DNA of 64,000 bases. It comes from UBA685 sp049890115 (lineage in GTDB: Bacteria; Pseudomonadota; Alphaproteobacteria; Puniceispirillales; Puniceispirillaceae). Location of the stretch: contig JBMHCC010000033.1 of NCBI GenBank assembly GCA_049890115.1, forward strand, positions 11,390 through 75,389. Reading direction: 5' to 3'. Below the pieces are notes generated by a model. It was not told the origin of the DNA and ran no database searches. It saw nothing but the letters and a program-made list of their open reading frames with translations. The translations under genes and the position numbers were made by a program. Shown here in pieces: positions 36,961-45,909 of the stretch (its first letter is position 1; each line of letters starts with the position of its first letter).

Positions 36961-36973
36961 CAGGTCAGGTTTC

Positions 36974-37423
36974 ATGCGTATCCCCCTTATCCTATCAGCT
37001 CTATGTCTGACGCTTGCTTTTCTATTTCCTATTAGCCTTTCACATGATGCACGCGCCCATGCTGGTGCCACTGGCATTGTCAAAGAACGGATGGATGCGT
37101 TCTCGCAAGCAAGGCAGCAGATGAAAGAAATAGGTGGTGCCTTGCGGGCTAATAATAATGAGATGGTGGCAGAATTATCAGCTAAGATGCTGCCTTGGGC
37201 CGAAACAATGGGAGATTATTTCCCAGAAGGAACAGATGGCGCCCCTTCAGAAGCATCAGCTGCTATCTGGTCTGATCCAGATGGATTTGCTGAAAAAATA
37301 GCTGCTTATCGTCAGGCACTGATCAATTTGAATGAGATAGCATTAGCCAATGGCGATACCAAAACAGCCTTTGGCGCTGTGTCTGCTAGTTGTAAATCAT
37401 GCCATAGAGCCTATCGCAATTAA
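36974..37423 (+). CDS. cytochrome c' (class II c-type cytochrome)
   Basis: 149 residues with a cleavable signal peptide (hydrophobic 4-24, DARAHA before the likely cut). The mature part is a four-helix bundle pattern with the haem site CKSCH at 140-144 close to the C-terminus, as in cytochrome c' and c-556 of Proteobacteria. Periplasmic haem protein; family members bind NO or carry electrons. RSAYRN-like tail after the haem motif is usual. Upstream dyads at 36912-36960 suggest regulated expression. No electron-transfer partner lies next to it. Confidence 0.9.
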   Translation: MRIPLILSALCLTLAFLFPISLSHDARAHAGATGIVKERMDAFSQARQQMKEIGGALRANNNEMVAELSAKMLPWAETMGDYFPEGTDGAPSEASAAIWSDPDGFAEKIAAYRQALINLNEIALANGDTKTAFGAVSASCKSCHRAYRN

Positions 37424-37427
37424 GGCA

Positions 37428-38318
37428 TTATTTCGACGCATCTGTCAGGCCAAAACGCAAGCCAGCAACCACTAATATAAAGCCTATCAGATGATAGCTA
37501 TGGATAGGCTCACCTAGGATGGTGACAGCAAGACCAGCTGCGGCAACAGGCAACCAGTAAAAAAAGACACCAGCTCTGTTTGGCCCCAAAGTAGCAACCG
37601 CAGATGTGAAAAATTTATAGGCTAAAAAAGCAGGGCCAATGACGATATAGCTCATCGCCAAAATCGTGCCTGAATACAGAACCATTCTGGCACCGCTGGC
37701 ATATTCATAAAGCATCAAGGGCAATAATTCGATAGCACCAACACAAAATAGCACAAACAAGAATGACCATTGGCTAATCTGAGGTGCAGCACGCAAAGAA
37801 ACCGAAAAAATACCATAGGATAAAATCGCAAGCACCATCAGAAAATCGCCAAAATTAACAGATAGCGATAATAAGCGTGAAACATCACCTTGTGCGATAA
37901 TCACAACCACCCCAAAAGTTGATAGCCCCATCCCAAATGATTGCAGATAGCTGGTGCGACTGCGATAGGCAATCCGGTCAAGAATGGCAACCAGAACAGG
38001 CATGGCTGTTTGGATAAGGCCAACATTCGTCGCACTGGTGAAATTCAGCGCGTAATATTGCAACGTATTATAGCAGCCAATGCCAAATGTGCCGATGAAG
38101 ATCAATGTCCATTTATATTCGACAATCACTGCCCAATCTTTGCGTAAAGGAGGGCGCATAACAATCAAGATTAACAGCCCAGCTAGAACCCAGCGCCAAA
38201 ATGCAAGCTGAAAGGGCGGCAAATCTTCATAGAACATCCGCCCAACAATGGCATTACCAGCCCATAATGACATGGTGATAAATAACAAAAATAGTGCTGT
38301 GCGCTCTGATACCTTCAT
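37428..38318 (-). CDS. EamA/DMT-family membrane transporter
   Basis: 296 residues from the ATG five bases after AGGAG; GTG codons just upstream are less likely. About ten hydrophobic helices in two EamA repeats (WAGNAIVGRMFYEDLPPFQLAFWRW near 20; the second from about 150 with FLAYKFFTSAVATLGPNRAGVFFYWLPV near 215). Inner-membrane drug/metabolite exporter; substrate cannot be read from the sequence. It converges on cytochrome c' with four bases between and is divergent from the GDSL hydrolase gene. Confidence 0.88.
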   Translation of the reverse strand: MKVSERTALFLLFITMSLWAGNAIVGRMFYEDLPPFQLAFWRWVLAGLLILIVMRPPLRKDWAVIVEYKWTLIFIGTFGIGCYNTLQYYALNFTSATNVGLIQTAMPVLVAILDRIAYRSRTSYLQSFGMGLSTFGVVVIIAQGDVSRLLSLSVNFGDFLMVLAILSYGIFSVSLRAAPQISQWSFLFVLFCVGAIELLPLMLYEYASGARMVLYSGTILAMSYIVIGPAFLAYKFFTSAVATLGPNRAGVFFYWLPVAAAGLAVTILGEPIHSYHLIGFILVVAGLRFGLTDASK

Positions 38319-38530
38319 CACCACTCCTGTTAGAAAAACAACCTAGTATCTGTTATCATCATCACTGATAAGCTAGATAGTCTTAGCATAACATCTCATC
38401 CAATCCTCAGATTAAATTTGAAAAGCACTGACAATAATCTGATAACAAAATGGCAAAGACTGGCTGTTTTGCGATAACCTTATGATAGGGTGCTAGAATA
38501 AAAGCAGGAATGATAAAGGATAGCGCGCGC

Positions 38531-39214
38531 ATGCAAAGCAAACATATCTTGATTTATGGTGATTCTAATAGCTGGGGCTATCTAGATGATGGGTCTGGTT
38601 TACGCTATGATAAAAGATGGCCTGTTATGATGCAAAATCATCTGGCGCAAAAAACAGGGGTAAATATCACCCTTATCGAAGAAGCCTTGCCAGGGCGCAC
38701 CTCGGCCTATCCTGATAAGCAAGAAGGGCCAGAATATAATGGCTTGCCTTATTTGCGTCCCTGTCTTCTTAGCCATGCACCAGTTGATTTGGTTCTGATT
38801 ATGCTTGGCACAAATGATTGCAAAGCCAGATTTGAAGCATCATCTGATGCGATTACTGATAATATGGTCCAGCTTGCTAAAATCGTCCGCCGCACACCAG
38901 CAGGGCGTGGCAAATGGCGCGAGGCACCCTCTCCTATGGTTGGGGTCATTGCGCCAGCATCTCTTGGGGAAAAAACAGATGATCCCAGCTGGATACGATA
39001 TCAGGAATGGCAGGGCGGGCGCGCCAAATCACAAAGCTTTTTTGACTTATTATCACCAAAAATAACGGCTCTTCAGGATGACCAGATATTCTGCCTTAAT
39101 GCCAATGATGCTATCACACCCTCAGATAAAGACCCTATTCATTGGCCAGCTTCAGAACATGTGAAGATGGGGCAATTTGTGGCAGATGCGATAGCGCCAA
39201 GGCTAGCTGATTAG
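38531..39214 (+). CDS. SGNH/GDSL hydrolase
   Basis: 227 residues from the ATG nine bases after AAAGGA; an ATG at 38510 is also in frame. SGNH blocks: GDSNSWGY (nucleophile Ser near 12) replaces the usual GDSL, GTNDCK in block III near 98, and the C-terminal DPIHWPASEHVKMG supplies the Asp-His pair. This variant is like the arylesterase/acyl-hydrolase group with a GDSNTxG start. No signal peptide, so a cytoplasmic esterase is likely. Its stop overlaps the end of the convergent sulfatase gene by four bases. Confidence 0.85.
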   Translation: MQSKHILIYGDSNSWGYLDDGSGLRYDKRWPVMMQNHLAQKTGVNITLIEEALPGRTSAYPDKQEGPEYNGLPYLRPCLLSHAPVDLVLIMLGTNDCKARFEASSDAITDNMVQLAKIVRRTPAGRGKWREAPSPMVGVIAPASLGEKTDDPSWIRYQEWQGGRAKSQSFFDLLSPKITALQDDQIFCLNANDAITPSDKDPIHWPASEHVKMGQFVADAIAPRLAD

Positions 39215-40743
39215 GCCATCCCGACTTGCACCTGCAAAGGCAGGCGATCATCAGGGCGGCTTTCCAGCATCGCGGTTAGCTCTGCTTGCAAATCAGCGTA
39301 ATCTTCATGATCAAACAGATTCTGCAGCTCATAAGGATCAGCGGCTAGATCATACATCTCACCAGCACCTGAGATCCTATCTATTGTGAGCTTGGCTGTT
39401 TTGGTTCGCACTGTCTGCAATGATAAAGCAATGCCTGCTCTGGTTGGCAGCAATTCCCATTCATTCAACGCAAAATCACGATTTGCGCCATCTTCCAACA
39501 CAGGACGAAGTGAGCTGCCATGTTGTGACAGGCTTGGCGTTGTGTTGGCATAATCAATAAAGGTGGCTGCTAAATCCAAAGTAGAAACAGGTTCATCACA
39601 AATCGCATTTGCCGCAATATCAGGCCCACGCATAATCAGTGGCACACGCAACAAGCCTTCATAATGCATCGGCCCTTTAAGCACCAGGCCATGATCACCA
39701 AGCCAATCGCCATGATCAGAGCTATAAATAACAATGGTATTATCGGCTAGCCCTTGTTCGTCTAAAACCTCCATCAGACGACCGACCTGATGGTCAATAA
39801 GCGCAATCTGGCCATAGGTATTTGCGATGATTTCAGCAAGTTGCTCATCTGTTTGCTCTTGGATGCGGCTGTATTTTTTGCGTGTTTCAGCATTTTTCTT
39901 TGTGCCTGTTGGCTCTGCTGTCAGCACCTGTTCATGCCACCAGGGACGCCCGTCAAAATGACGTTTGCGATATTTTGGCAAATCAACTTCAGCTGGGTCA
40001 TGTAAATGAGACCAAGGCTCTGGGGCATCAAAGGGATGATGGGGATCAGGAAAGCTAACCCAGGCACAAAATGGCTCATCACCGCGGTTATCTTGCTGAA
40101 GCCAATTTATCGCTCTATCTGCTGTCCAAGTGGAATTGTGAAATGCCACAGGCAATTTTGAATGCCAAGTCTGGGCAGCGCCTTTGGTGTCTTTGGCATT
40201 TTCATTATAAAGCCTGTTTAACTCCTCACCTCGCCCATTCTTATGATACCATCTTTCATAATGTTGGCCACGTGGCGGTGCTTCTGGCAAGAACCAATTA
40301 TGACCAATCAACATCAATTCAACATGCTCGAAACCCATATAGGGGCCATTCCAGCTATCAGGATAATTTGCTGAGGATTTCACACATTCAGCTGTGCCAG
40401 AGCCCTCTTCTGAAAAGGTATGATAGGTGGAAAAATGTGCTTTACCAAAAAAAGCTGTCTGATAGCCAGAACGCGCCAATGTACCAGCAAAACCTGCCTC
40501 ACCAATTTCAGGGTTCAGGTCAATACCATTATCATGAACACCATGTGTGCGTGGCAACTGGCCTGTCAGGATAGAGGCTCTGGCAGGCTGGCAAATCACA
40601 CATGGGGTTATCGCACTATGAAAGCGCGTGCCTTGGCGTGCCAATCTATCTAGATGAGGTGTTTTAATCTTGCGCCCTTCAATACCAAGGCAATCTGCCC
40701 GATGCTGATCAGCTGTGATAAATAGGATATTTGGTCTGCTCAT
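39211..40743 (-). CDS. type I sulfatase (alkaline phosphatase superfamily), cytoplasmic
   Basis: 510 residues. N-terminal metal site FITADQHRAD (Asp12) and the sulfatase signature CQPARAS (51-57), whose Cys51 should be converted to formylglycine. TGQLPRTHGVHDNG follows, and the second metal cluster IVIYSSDHGDWLGDHG is near 330. There is no signal peptide, so it acts in the cytoplasm. Its start overlaps the tctA stop (ATGA), which couples sulfatase synthesis to the transporter. This supports desulfation of the imported solute. A second sulfatase lies on the divergent arm. No formylglycine-generating enzyme or anSME gene is in the window. Confidence 0.9.
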   Translation of the reverse strand: MSRPNILFITADQHRADCLGIEGRKIKTPHLDRLARQGTRFHSAITPCVICQPARASILTGQLPRTHGVHDNGIDLNPEIGEAGFAGTLARSGYQTAFFGKAHFSTYHTFSEEGSGTAECVKSSANYPDSWNGPYMGFEHVELMLIGHNWFLPEAPPRGQHYERWYHKNGRGEELNRLYNENAKDTKGAAQTWHSKLPVAFHNSTWTADRAINWLQQDNRGDEPFCAWVSFPDPHHPFDAPEPWSHLHDPAEVDLPKYRKRHFDGRPWWHEQVLTAEPTGTKKNAETRKKYSRIQEQTDEQLAEIIANTYGQIALIDHQVGRLMEVLDEQGLADNTIVIYSSDHGDWLGDHGLVLKGPMHYEGLLRVPLIMRGPDIAANAICDEPVSTLDLAATFIDYANTTPSLSQHGSSLRPVLEDGANRDFALNEWELLPTRAGIALSLQTVRTKTAKLTIDRISGAGEMYDLAADPYELQNLFDHEDYADLQAELTAMLESRPDDRLPLQVQVGMA

Positions 40744-42311
40744 GACAAACGCCTTTTTCGTGCAAAGATAATAATAATGGCCAATGATGCTATCACAAGG
40801 ATGATAGATACAGGTGATGAAAATAAGAAATACGGATCAGCACCAGTAGAGGCAAAAGCCTGGCGTGCGGTACGCTCCAAAATACTACCTAAAATATAGG
40901 CGATAACAAAAGGCAAGATCGGGATCTGTGTCAGTCGTAACATTAATCCAAATAAACCAAATCCAAGCAGACAAATAACAGCATAAAGAGATGTTTCTTG
41001 GGCATAGACAGCTGTGATAGTGACAAGCAAAACCGTAGGCATCAAAATCTGGCGCGGCACACGCACCATAACAGACATGAGCTGCATCACATGACTGCCC
41101 ACAAACCAATTCGTAATATTAGCCAAAATCATCAGCGTGAATAAGCCAAACGCCATGACCATTTCACTATTCACCCCATCAACAGGCACCCGAAACACTG
41201 ATGGGCCGGGGTTCAAACCATCAACAGTTTCCATTGCCAAAATTAGGAAAATTGCAGCCGCATTACCTGGGATACCAAGAGATAAAACAGGGATAAGATT
41301 CGCACCAGAAACAGCTGAATTAGCCGCCTCTGTTGAGGCTACACCTTGCACTGCACCTTTACCAAAAGGCACCTCATCTTTTTTGATGGTTTTGGCATGG
41401 CGTCTTTTGCCATTCGTATAGCCGAGAGTTGCTGCCAGAGTTGACCCAATACCTGGCAAAGCACCAATAGCGGTACCAATCAGAGCAGATGGCAGAATAT
41501 AGGGCAGTAAGCTGATACGCTCACGCAGTCCAAGCCTGCCTGTTGCTTTGATAATGATTTGCGTTATTTTCCCATATTCTTTACTTTGGCTTCTCGCTTC
41601 GATCATGGTGAATAGCACCTCACCAATAATCAATGCCCCAAGCACAACAGATGCGATGGGAAAGCCGCCTGCTATGGCATCAATCCCAAATGACAGCCTA
41701 GGGTAGAAATCTTCACCATCACCAATAAAAGCAACGAGCAACCCAAAGCCGACAGCAATCAGGCCCTTTGAAACAGATTTCCCCATCACAGCTGCGATAA
41801 AGGTTAAAGATAAAATGATAAGGGCACTTTTTTCTGGAAAATCCAGATAAGCTTCTACGAACACAGCCAAGAATGGCGCGCATAAAATTAACACAATATC
41901 AGAGATAGTATCACCAGATACAGATGCAAAATGCGCTGTTTTCAGAGCCTTTTTCGCCTCACCTTTTTGAGTCATTGGATAACCATCATAGGTGGTCATT
42001 AACGCATCTGGTGTGCCTGGTGTGTTAAATAAAATCGCAGGCACCGCACCACCAACTGTTGCCCCTTTCATAATGCCAAGCAAAAATCCGAGGATGGGCA
42101 GCAAGGCTGATGCTTCATAACCAAAGACAGAAATCAAAATAGGCAACGCTATCGCCATTGCCATTGGCCCTGCCAAACCAGGAGTGGCACCAATGAAAAT
42201 GCCAAAAAATAAACCGCCAACAACCATTACAATATTTAACGGTATGCCAATGATGAACGGGCCAGCAAAAACAGCCATAATGCCCATGAAAATATGGTCA
42301 TATAGGCCCAT
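40740..42311 (-). CDS. tctA: tripartite tricarboxylate transporter, large membrane subunit
   Basis: 523 residues from the ATG overlapping the tctB stop (TGATG), with GGAG upstream. TctA family, about twelve hydrophobic helices; FFGIFIGATPGLAGPMAMAIALP near 35 and the pseudo-repeat LPSALIGTAIGALPGIGSTLAATLGY near 255 are the two conserved Gly/Pro loops. Inner membrane, secondary transport driven by ion gradient, fed by the periplasmic TctC. Third gene of tctC-tctB-tctA-sulfatase. The solute is probably an organic anion; sulfated organic acid is inferred from the sulfatases. Confidence 0.95.
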   Translation of the reverse strand: MGLYDHIFMGIMAVFAGPFIIGIPLNIVMVVGGLFFGIFIGATPGLAGPMAMAIALPILISVFGYEASALLPILGFLLGIMKGATVGGAVPAILFNTPGTPDALMTTYDGYPMTQKGEAKKALKTAHFASVSGDTISDIVLILCAPFLAVFVEAYLDFPEKSALIILSLTFIAAVMGKSVSKGLIAVGFGLLVAFIGDGEDFYPRLSFGIDAIAGGFPIASVVLGALIIGEVLFTMIEARSQSKEYGKITQIIIKATGRLGLRERISLLPYILPSALIGTAIGALPGIGSTLAATLGYTNGKRRHAKTIKKDEVPFGKGAVQGVASTEAANSAVSGANLIPVLSLGIPGNAAAIFLILAMETVDGLNPGPSVFRVPVDGVNSEMVMAFGLFTLMILANITNWFVGSHVMQLMSVMVRVPRQILMPTVLLVTITAVYAQETSLYAVICLLGFGLFGLMLRLTQIPILPFVIAYILGSILERTARQAFASTGADPYFLFSSPVSIILVIASLAIIIIFARKRRLS

Positions 42312-42880
42312 CACACATCTCCATTTGGCGGTAAAAGAATATCTTCAAATGGCAAGTCAAAAAACAGCGCAATAGCACAGCTGATAGCCAAGAATAGCAC
42401 AGCACGTTTGCGTGAGAGTGACTGATCCATAAAATGCGATAGCGCACATAATAACAATGTGCCACCGCTGACATAGCCAACATATTTTAATGGCCAGATA
42501 TTCCGCAAATTCCGATAGGTTAGCTCTGTTGCAACAAATTCATTGAAAAGACTGACAAAAAGAGGCCCTGTAAAACGCATCACAACCAGCGCTATAGCAA
42601 ATAAAACAACATAAAACCCAAAGATACGAAACCATGTTTTATGATTAGCCATTGCGGGCGAATTTTTTGATGAGCGCATCAGAGCAATAGCTGAAGCCGC
42701 TATCAAAATAACCGCAACAGATGGCCCAAGTGAATCGCCAATCACGTTACGCCGGCGCACCTTTTCAACCAGACCTGTATCAATATCAAATGGTATCCAG
42801 ACGAACAAAGTCACAAGCGCAAATGCTAATATGGCAACGCCTAGGATAAAATCTGCTGAACGAAAATAAGAATGTGACAT
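42311..42880 (-). CDS. tctB: tripartite tricarboxylate transporter, small membrane subunit
   Basis: 189 residues from an ATG at 42880; an in-frame TTG farther out is less likely. About four hydrophobic helices with a basic loop, the normal make-up of the poorly conserved TctB subunit. Begins ADFILGVAILAFALVTLF and ends in ALFFDLPFEDILLPPNGDV, a C-terminal pattern I associate with this family. It works with TctA in the inner membrane. It lies between tctC and tctA, coupled to tctA by overlapping stop/start. Confidence 0.88.
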   Translation of the reverse strand: MSHSYFRSADFILGVAILAFALVTLFVWIPFDIDTGLVEKVRRRNVIGDSLGPSVAVILIAASAIALMRSSKNSPAMANHKTWFRIFGFYVVLFAIALVVMRFTGPLFVSLFNEFVATELTYRNLRNIWPLKYVGYVSGGTLLLCALSHFMDQSLSRKRAVLFLAISCAIALFFDLPFEDILLPPNGDV

Positions 42881-42936
42881 AAAAAGTATCGCCTGCCAGC
42901 TAATCAAAGATGGCAGGCGTCATATAAGTTTTGCGC

Positions 42937-43887
42937 TTATTGCACTGCTTTGATCAGTTCTGCTGCTGCTGCAACATCAGATTCCAGCAGGGCTTCCACT
43001 TCACCACCTTTGATGATAGCTGTGCCGCCAAATGCCTTTTTGATAATACCACCAGCTTTCGTGCTAGGGTCATTGACAATATCGATAATCGCTTCTGTCA
43101 AAGCATTGCGTGCTTCGTCATTCAAGCCAGCAGGTGCCGCAAATAAGAAATACCCATCAGCACCAAAAGGCACGCCTCTGTCACCAATTAATGGCGCATC
43201 AGGTGTCTGAACCAACGGCACTGTCAAAGCTGAAGCTAGGTTGACAAGATCGCCAGATGCCACACCTTTGGCCTGGATACCTGCCATAAAACCAAGATCC
43301 ATATCACCAGCATTAACGCCATTCATCACAGCCTTGCCGCCTTTTACTTCAACAATGTTAAAATCAACATTATTGGCATCACCAAGCAAGAACGCAATAT
43401 CACTTAGCTTTGGTGACATGGTACCAAAGCGGATAGTCTCGCCAGACTTGGCAGCTGCTAGCACATCATCAATGGTCTTCCAGCCTTTTGATGACTTTGC
43501 CACAATACCCATCTGAAACCCAGCAACAGTCGTCAAAGGTGTGACATCATTTAATGAGACACCAGCACCTGGATTAGCGACCATGTTATAACCATAGGTT
43601 TCTGTTACAGCCATGCCGATAGTTGTGCCGTCATTTGGCTCATCTTTCATAGCTGCTGCCAATTTCAGGCCGCCGCCGCCAGTAACCTGCTGTGGCTGAA
43701 CCTCCCAGCCATGACGCTTTTGTAACTCGTCACCAACCGCACGCGCGATGGTATCAGCACCACCACCAGCTGCGAAGGCAATCATTAATTTAATCGGACC
43801 ATTTGGCTGCCAGTCTGCCAATGCTGAACCAGCGGCTGATAGCGATGTAGCAGTCGCCACAGTCAGCGCAATGAGTAGTTTTTTCAT
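42937..43887 (-). CDS. tctC: tripartite tricarboxylate transporter, periplasmic solute-binding protein
   Basis: 316 residues from the second ATG, which lies five bases after GGAGG. Signal peptide KKLLIALTVATATSLSAAGSALA, then a Bug/TctC fold beginning WQPNGPIKLMIAFAAGGGADTIARAVG, the phosphate/carboxylate-type binding loop of the family. It captures the solute in the periplasm and delivers it to TctB/TctA. First gene of the leftward operon, its promoter next to a MarR-type palindrome. The ligand is not known; the operon suggests a sulfated or carboxylated compound. Confidence 0.95.
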   Translation of the reverse strand: MKKLLIALTVATATSLSAAGSALADWQPNGPIKLMIAFAAGGGADTIARAVGDELQKRHGWEVQPQQVTGGGGLKLAAAMKDEPNDGTTIGMAVTETYGYNMVANPGAGVSLNDVTPLTTVAGFQMGIVAKSSKGWKTIDDVLAAAKSGETIRFGTMSPKLSDIAFLLGDANNVDFNIVEVKGGKAVMNGVNAGDMDLGFMAGIQAKGVASGDLVNLASALTVPLVQTPDAPLIGDRGVPFGADGYFLFAAPAGLNDEARNALTEAIIDIVNDPSTKAGGIIKKAFGGTAIIKGGEVEALLESDVAAAAELIKAVQ

Positions 43888-43932
43888 CATATCCTCCCAA
43901 GAAAAGAACCTGACTAAAACTCAACCTCTTTT

Positions 43933-43950
43933 TAGTTGACCTGTCAACTA
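43933..43950. promoter_or_regulatory. MarR-type operator between tctC and marR
   Basis: A perfect dyad TAGTTGAC-CT-GTCAACTA occupies 43933-43950 in the 83-base divergent spacer, 20 bases before marR and 46 before tctC. Palindromes of 16-20 bp with TTGAC/GTCAA arms are typical MarR-family sites. It is placed to repress both arms at once. Confidence 0.75.
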
Positions 43951-43970
43951 TTTATCAGGATTATAAAAAT

Positions 43971-44462
43971 ATGGAAGATAGTAACATGATGAAAAAGACC
44001 AGCACAAACATGCAAAAAGAGGTCGATTTAAATCGAACTCTGACATTTCGTCTTGCCAGATTACAGTCACGATTAAATGCCCAAGCCCAAGATATTTTGG
44101 CCAAGAATGCGTTAATCTCACTGTCAGAATGGCGTTGCCTTATTACGCTTGTGTCACTGCCTATTGATACACAACAGGCGATAAGCCATTACACCAACCT
44201 TGATAAGGGACAAATTAGTCGCGGCATCAAAAAGCTGGCCAATTCAGGTTTTGTCAGCATAACAAATGCAGGCCATGATAACCGCAGCAAAATTGTAACT
44301 GTTACTGATAAAGGAATGGCAGTATATCACCAAATTGCCCCTATCATGCAAAAGCGGCAAGCTATCATTACAGATGAATTTTCGACAAATGAACTAGAAC
44401 AGCTTCATCATTTTCTCGATCTGCTAGAAAAAAATGCGGTGAAATTAGAAGGATTAGCGTGA
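43971..44462 (+). CDS. MarR-family transcriptional regulator
   Basis: 163 residues; ATGs at 43986 and 43989 are alternative starts, none with a strong ribosome-binding site. Winged helix: LSEWRCLITLVSLPIDTQQAISHYTNLDKGQISRGIKKLANSGFVSI (read from about 45), then the Asp-Arg wing GHDNRSKIVTVTDKG. MarR dimers usually sense small phenolic or organic acid ligands. Its stop is one base before the sulfatase ATG, so it heads the rightward operon. The dyad at 43933-43950 is its probable site. Confidence 0.92.
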   Translation: MEDSNMMKKTSTNMQKEVDLNRTLTFRLARLQSRLNAQAQDILAKNALISLSEWRCLITLVSLPIDTQQAISHYTNLDKGQISRGIKKLANSGFVSITNAGHDNRSKIVTVTDKGMAVYHQIAPIMQKRQAIITDEFSTNELEQLHHFLDLLEKNAVKLEGLA

Positions 44463-44463
44463 G

Positions 44464-45897
44464 ATGGCAAAGAACCTAATTGTGATACTCTCAGATGAGC
44501 ATCAGGCATCTGCTCTTAGCACTCTTGACCATCCCTTTGTCAAAACGCCACATCTGGATAAGCTTGCTGCCAGAGGCACAATTTTTACCAACGCCTATAC
44601 GCCCTCGCCGATTTGTGTGCCAGCGCGCGCTGCCTTTGCCACAGGCCGCTATGCCCATCAGACAGCTCATTGGGATAATGCTATGCCTTATATTGGCACG
44701 CCTACTGGCTGGGGGCATCAATTACAAGATGCTGGTATTGCGGTTGACTCTATTGGCAAGCTGCATTATCGCGATAGCACTGATCCTGTTGGCTTTGATA
44801 ACATCCATATTCCGATGATGGTCAAAGATGGTGTTGGCATGGTCTGGGCCAGCTTGCGCCATGAAGAAGAACGCCTTTATGGACAGGTCAGAATGTTAGG
44901 CGATGAAATTGGGCCAGGTGAGAGCAGCTATACCCGCTATGACAGAGCCGTCACAGACAGAACGATAAAATGGCTAGCTGACAATAAAGGCCGCGAGGAT
45001 GGCTTTTGTTTATATGTTGGTCTGGTTGCACCGCATTTTCCGCTTATCGCACCTGATGAATTTTACGATCTTTATCGCAATGTTGATTTCCCAGATGCCA
45101 AGCTTCATCCCAAAGACGGGCATAAACGTCACCCTTGGATTGAAAAGCAAAATGCCATGATGAGTTCAGAGGATAAATTTCAGGATGAGGATGAAAGACG
45201 CCGTGCTTTTATTGCCTATTATGGTTTGGTTAGCTGGCTTGATCATAATGTTGGTCAGATTATCAAAGCGATTGATGATAATGGTTTTGGCAATGATACA
45301 ACAATTATCTATTCCAGTGATCATGGTGATAATGTTGGTGCCAGAGGCCTATGGGGGAAATCAAATTGCTATGAAGAATCTGCTAAAATTCCGATGATTA
45401 TGGCAGGCCCTGATATCCCGCAAGGCAAATGTGAGACAGCTGTATCATTACTTGATGTCTCAGCTACTATCCCAAGCTTTTTTGGCATCACGCCAGATAG
45501 CGCTATGGTTGGCACATCATTGCCAGATTTACTTGCCTCAGACCAAAACCAAAACCGCGTTATCTTTAGCGAATATCATGCTGTTGGGGCTGTGAATGGT
45601 GCCTTTATGATACGCTATGGTGATTATAAGCTCATCCATTATGAAGGTTTTGAACCAGAATTATTCAATCTCAGTCACGATCCAGAAGAGCTGGTAAATC
45701 TAGCTTTTCATGAGGATTATAAGGATGTTCTGGCAGATCTCTATGACAAGCTAGCAGCTATCTGTGATACGGCAGCTGTGAACCAACAAGCACATGATGA
45801 CCAGCGTGCTTTGGTAGATAGTTTTGGCGGGCTGGCAGCGACACGCGAATTAGGTGCCAAAGGTGCAACCCCGCCACCTGATCTGGAAAGCGCATAG
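44464..45897 (+). CDS. type I sulfatase, choline-sulfatase-like
   Basis: 477 residues. VILSDEHQASA with metal Asp11, signature CVPARAA with formylglycine Cys51, and second metal site IIYSSDHGDNVG near 280. The N-terminal third (TGRYAHQTAHWDNAMPYIG, GKLHYR) is reminiscent of choline sulfatase BetC, but betA/betB are not adjacent. No signal peptide: cytoplasmic. It follows marR with one base between and precedes an MBL hydrolase. Two different type I sulfatases in the same divergent cluster suggest either two sulfated positions on one solute or two solutes. Substrate is unassigned. Confidence 0.9.
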   Translation: MAKNLIVILSDEHQASALSTLDHPFVKTPHLDKLAARGTIFTNAYTPSPICVPARAAFATGRYAHQTAHWDNAMPYIGTPTGWGHQLQDAGIAVDSIGKLHYRDSTDPVGFDNIHIPMMVKDGVGMVWASLRHEEERLYGQVRMLGDEIGPGESSYTRYDRAVTDRTIKWLADNKGREDGFCLYVGLVAPHFPLIAPDEFYDLYRNVDFPDAKLHPKDGHKRHPWIEKQNAMMSSEDKFQDEDERRRAFIAYYGLVSWLDHNVGQIIKAIDDNGFGNDTTIIYSSDHGDNVGARGLWGKSNCYEESAKIPMIMAGPDIPQGKCETAVSLLDVSATIPSFFGITPDSAMVGTSLPDLLASDQNQNRVIFSEYHAVGAVNGAFMIRYGDYKLIHYEGFEPELFNLSHDPEELVNLAFHEDYKDVLADLYDKLAAICDTAAVNQQAHDDQRALVDSFGGLAATRELGAKGATPPPDLESA

Positions 45898-45909
45898 CAA
45901 AAAGGGGTA

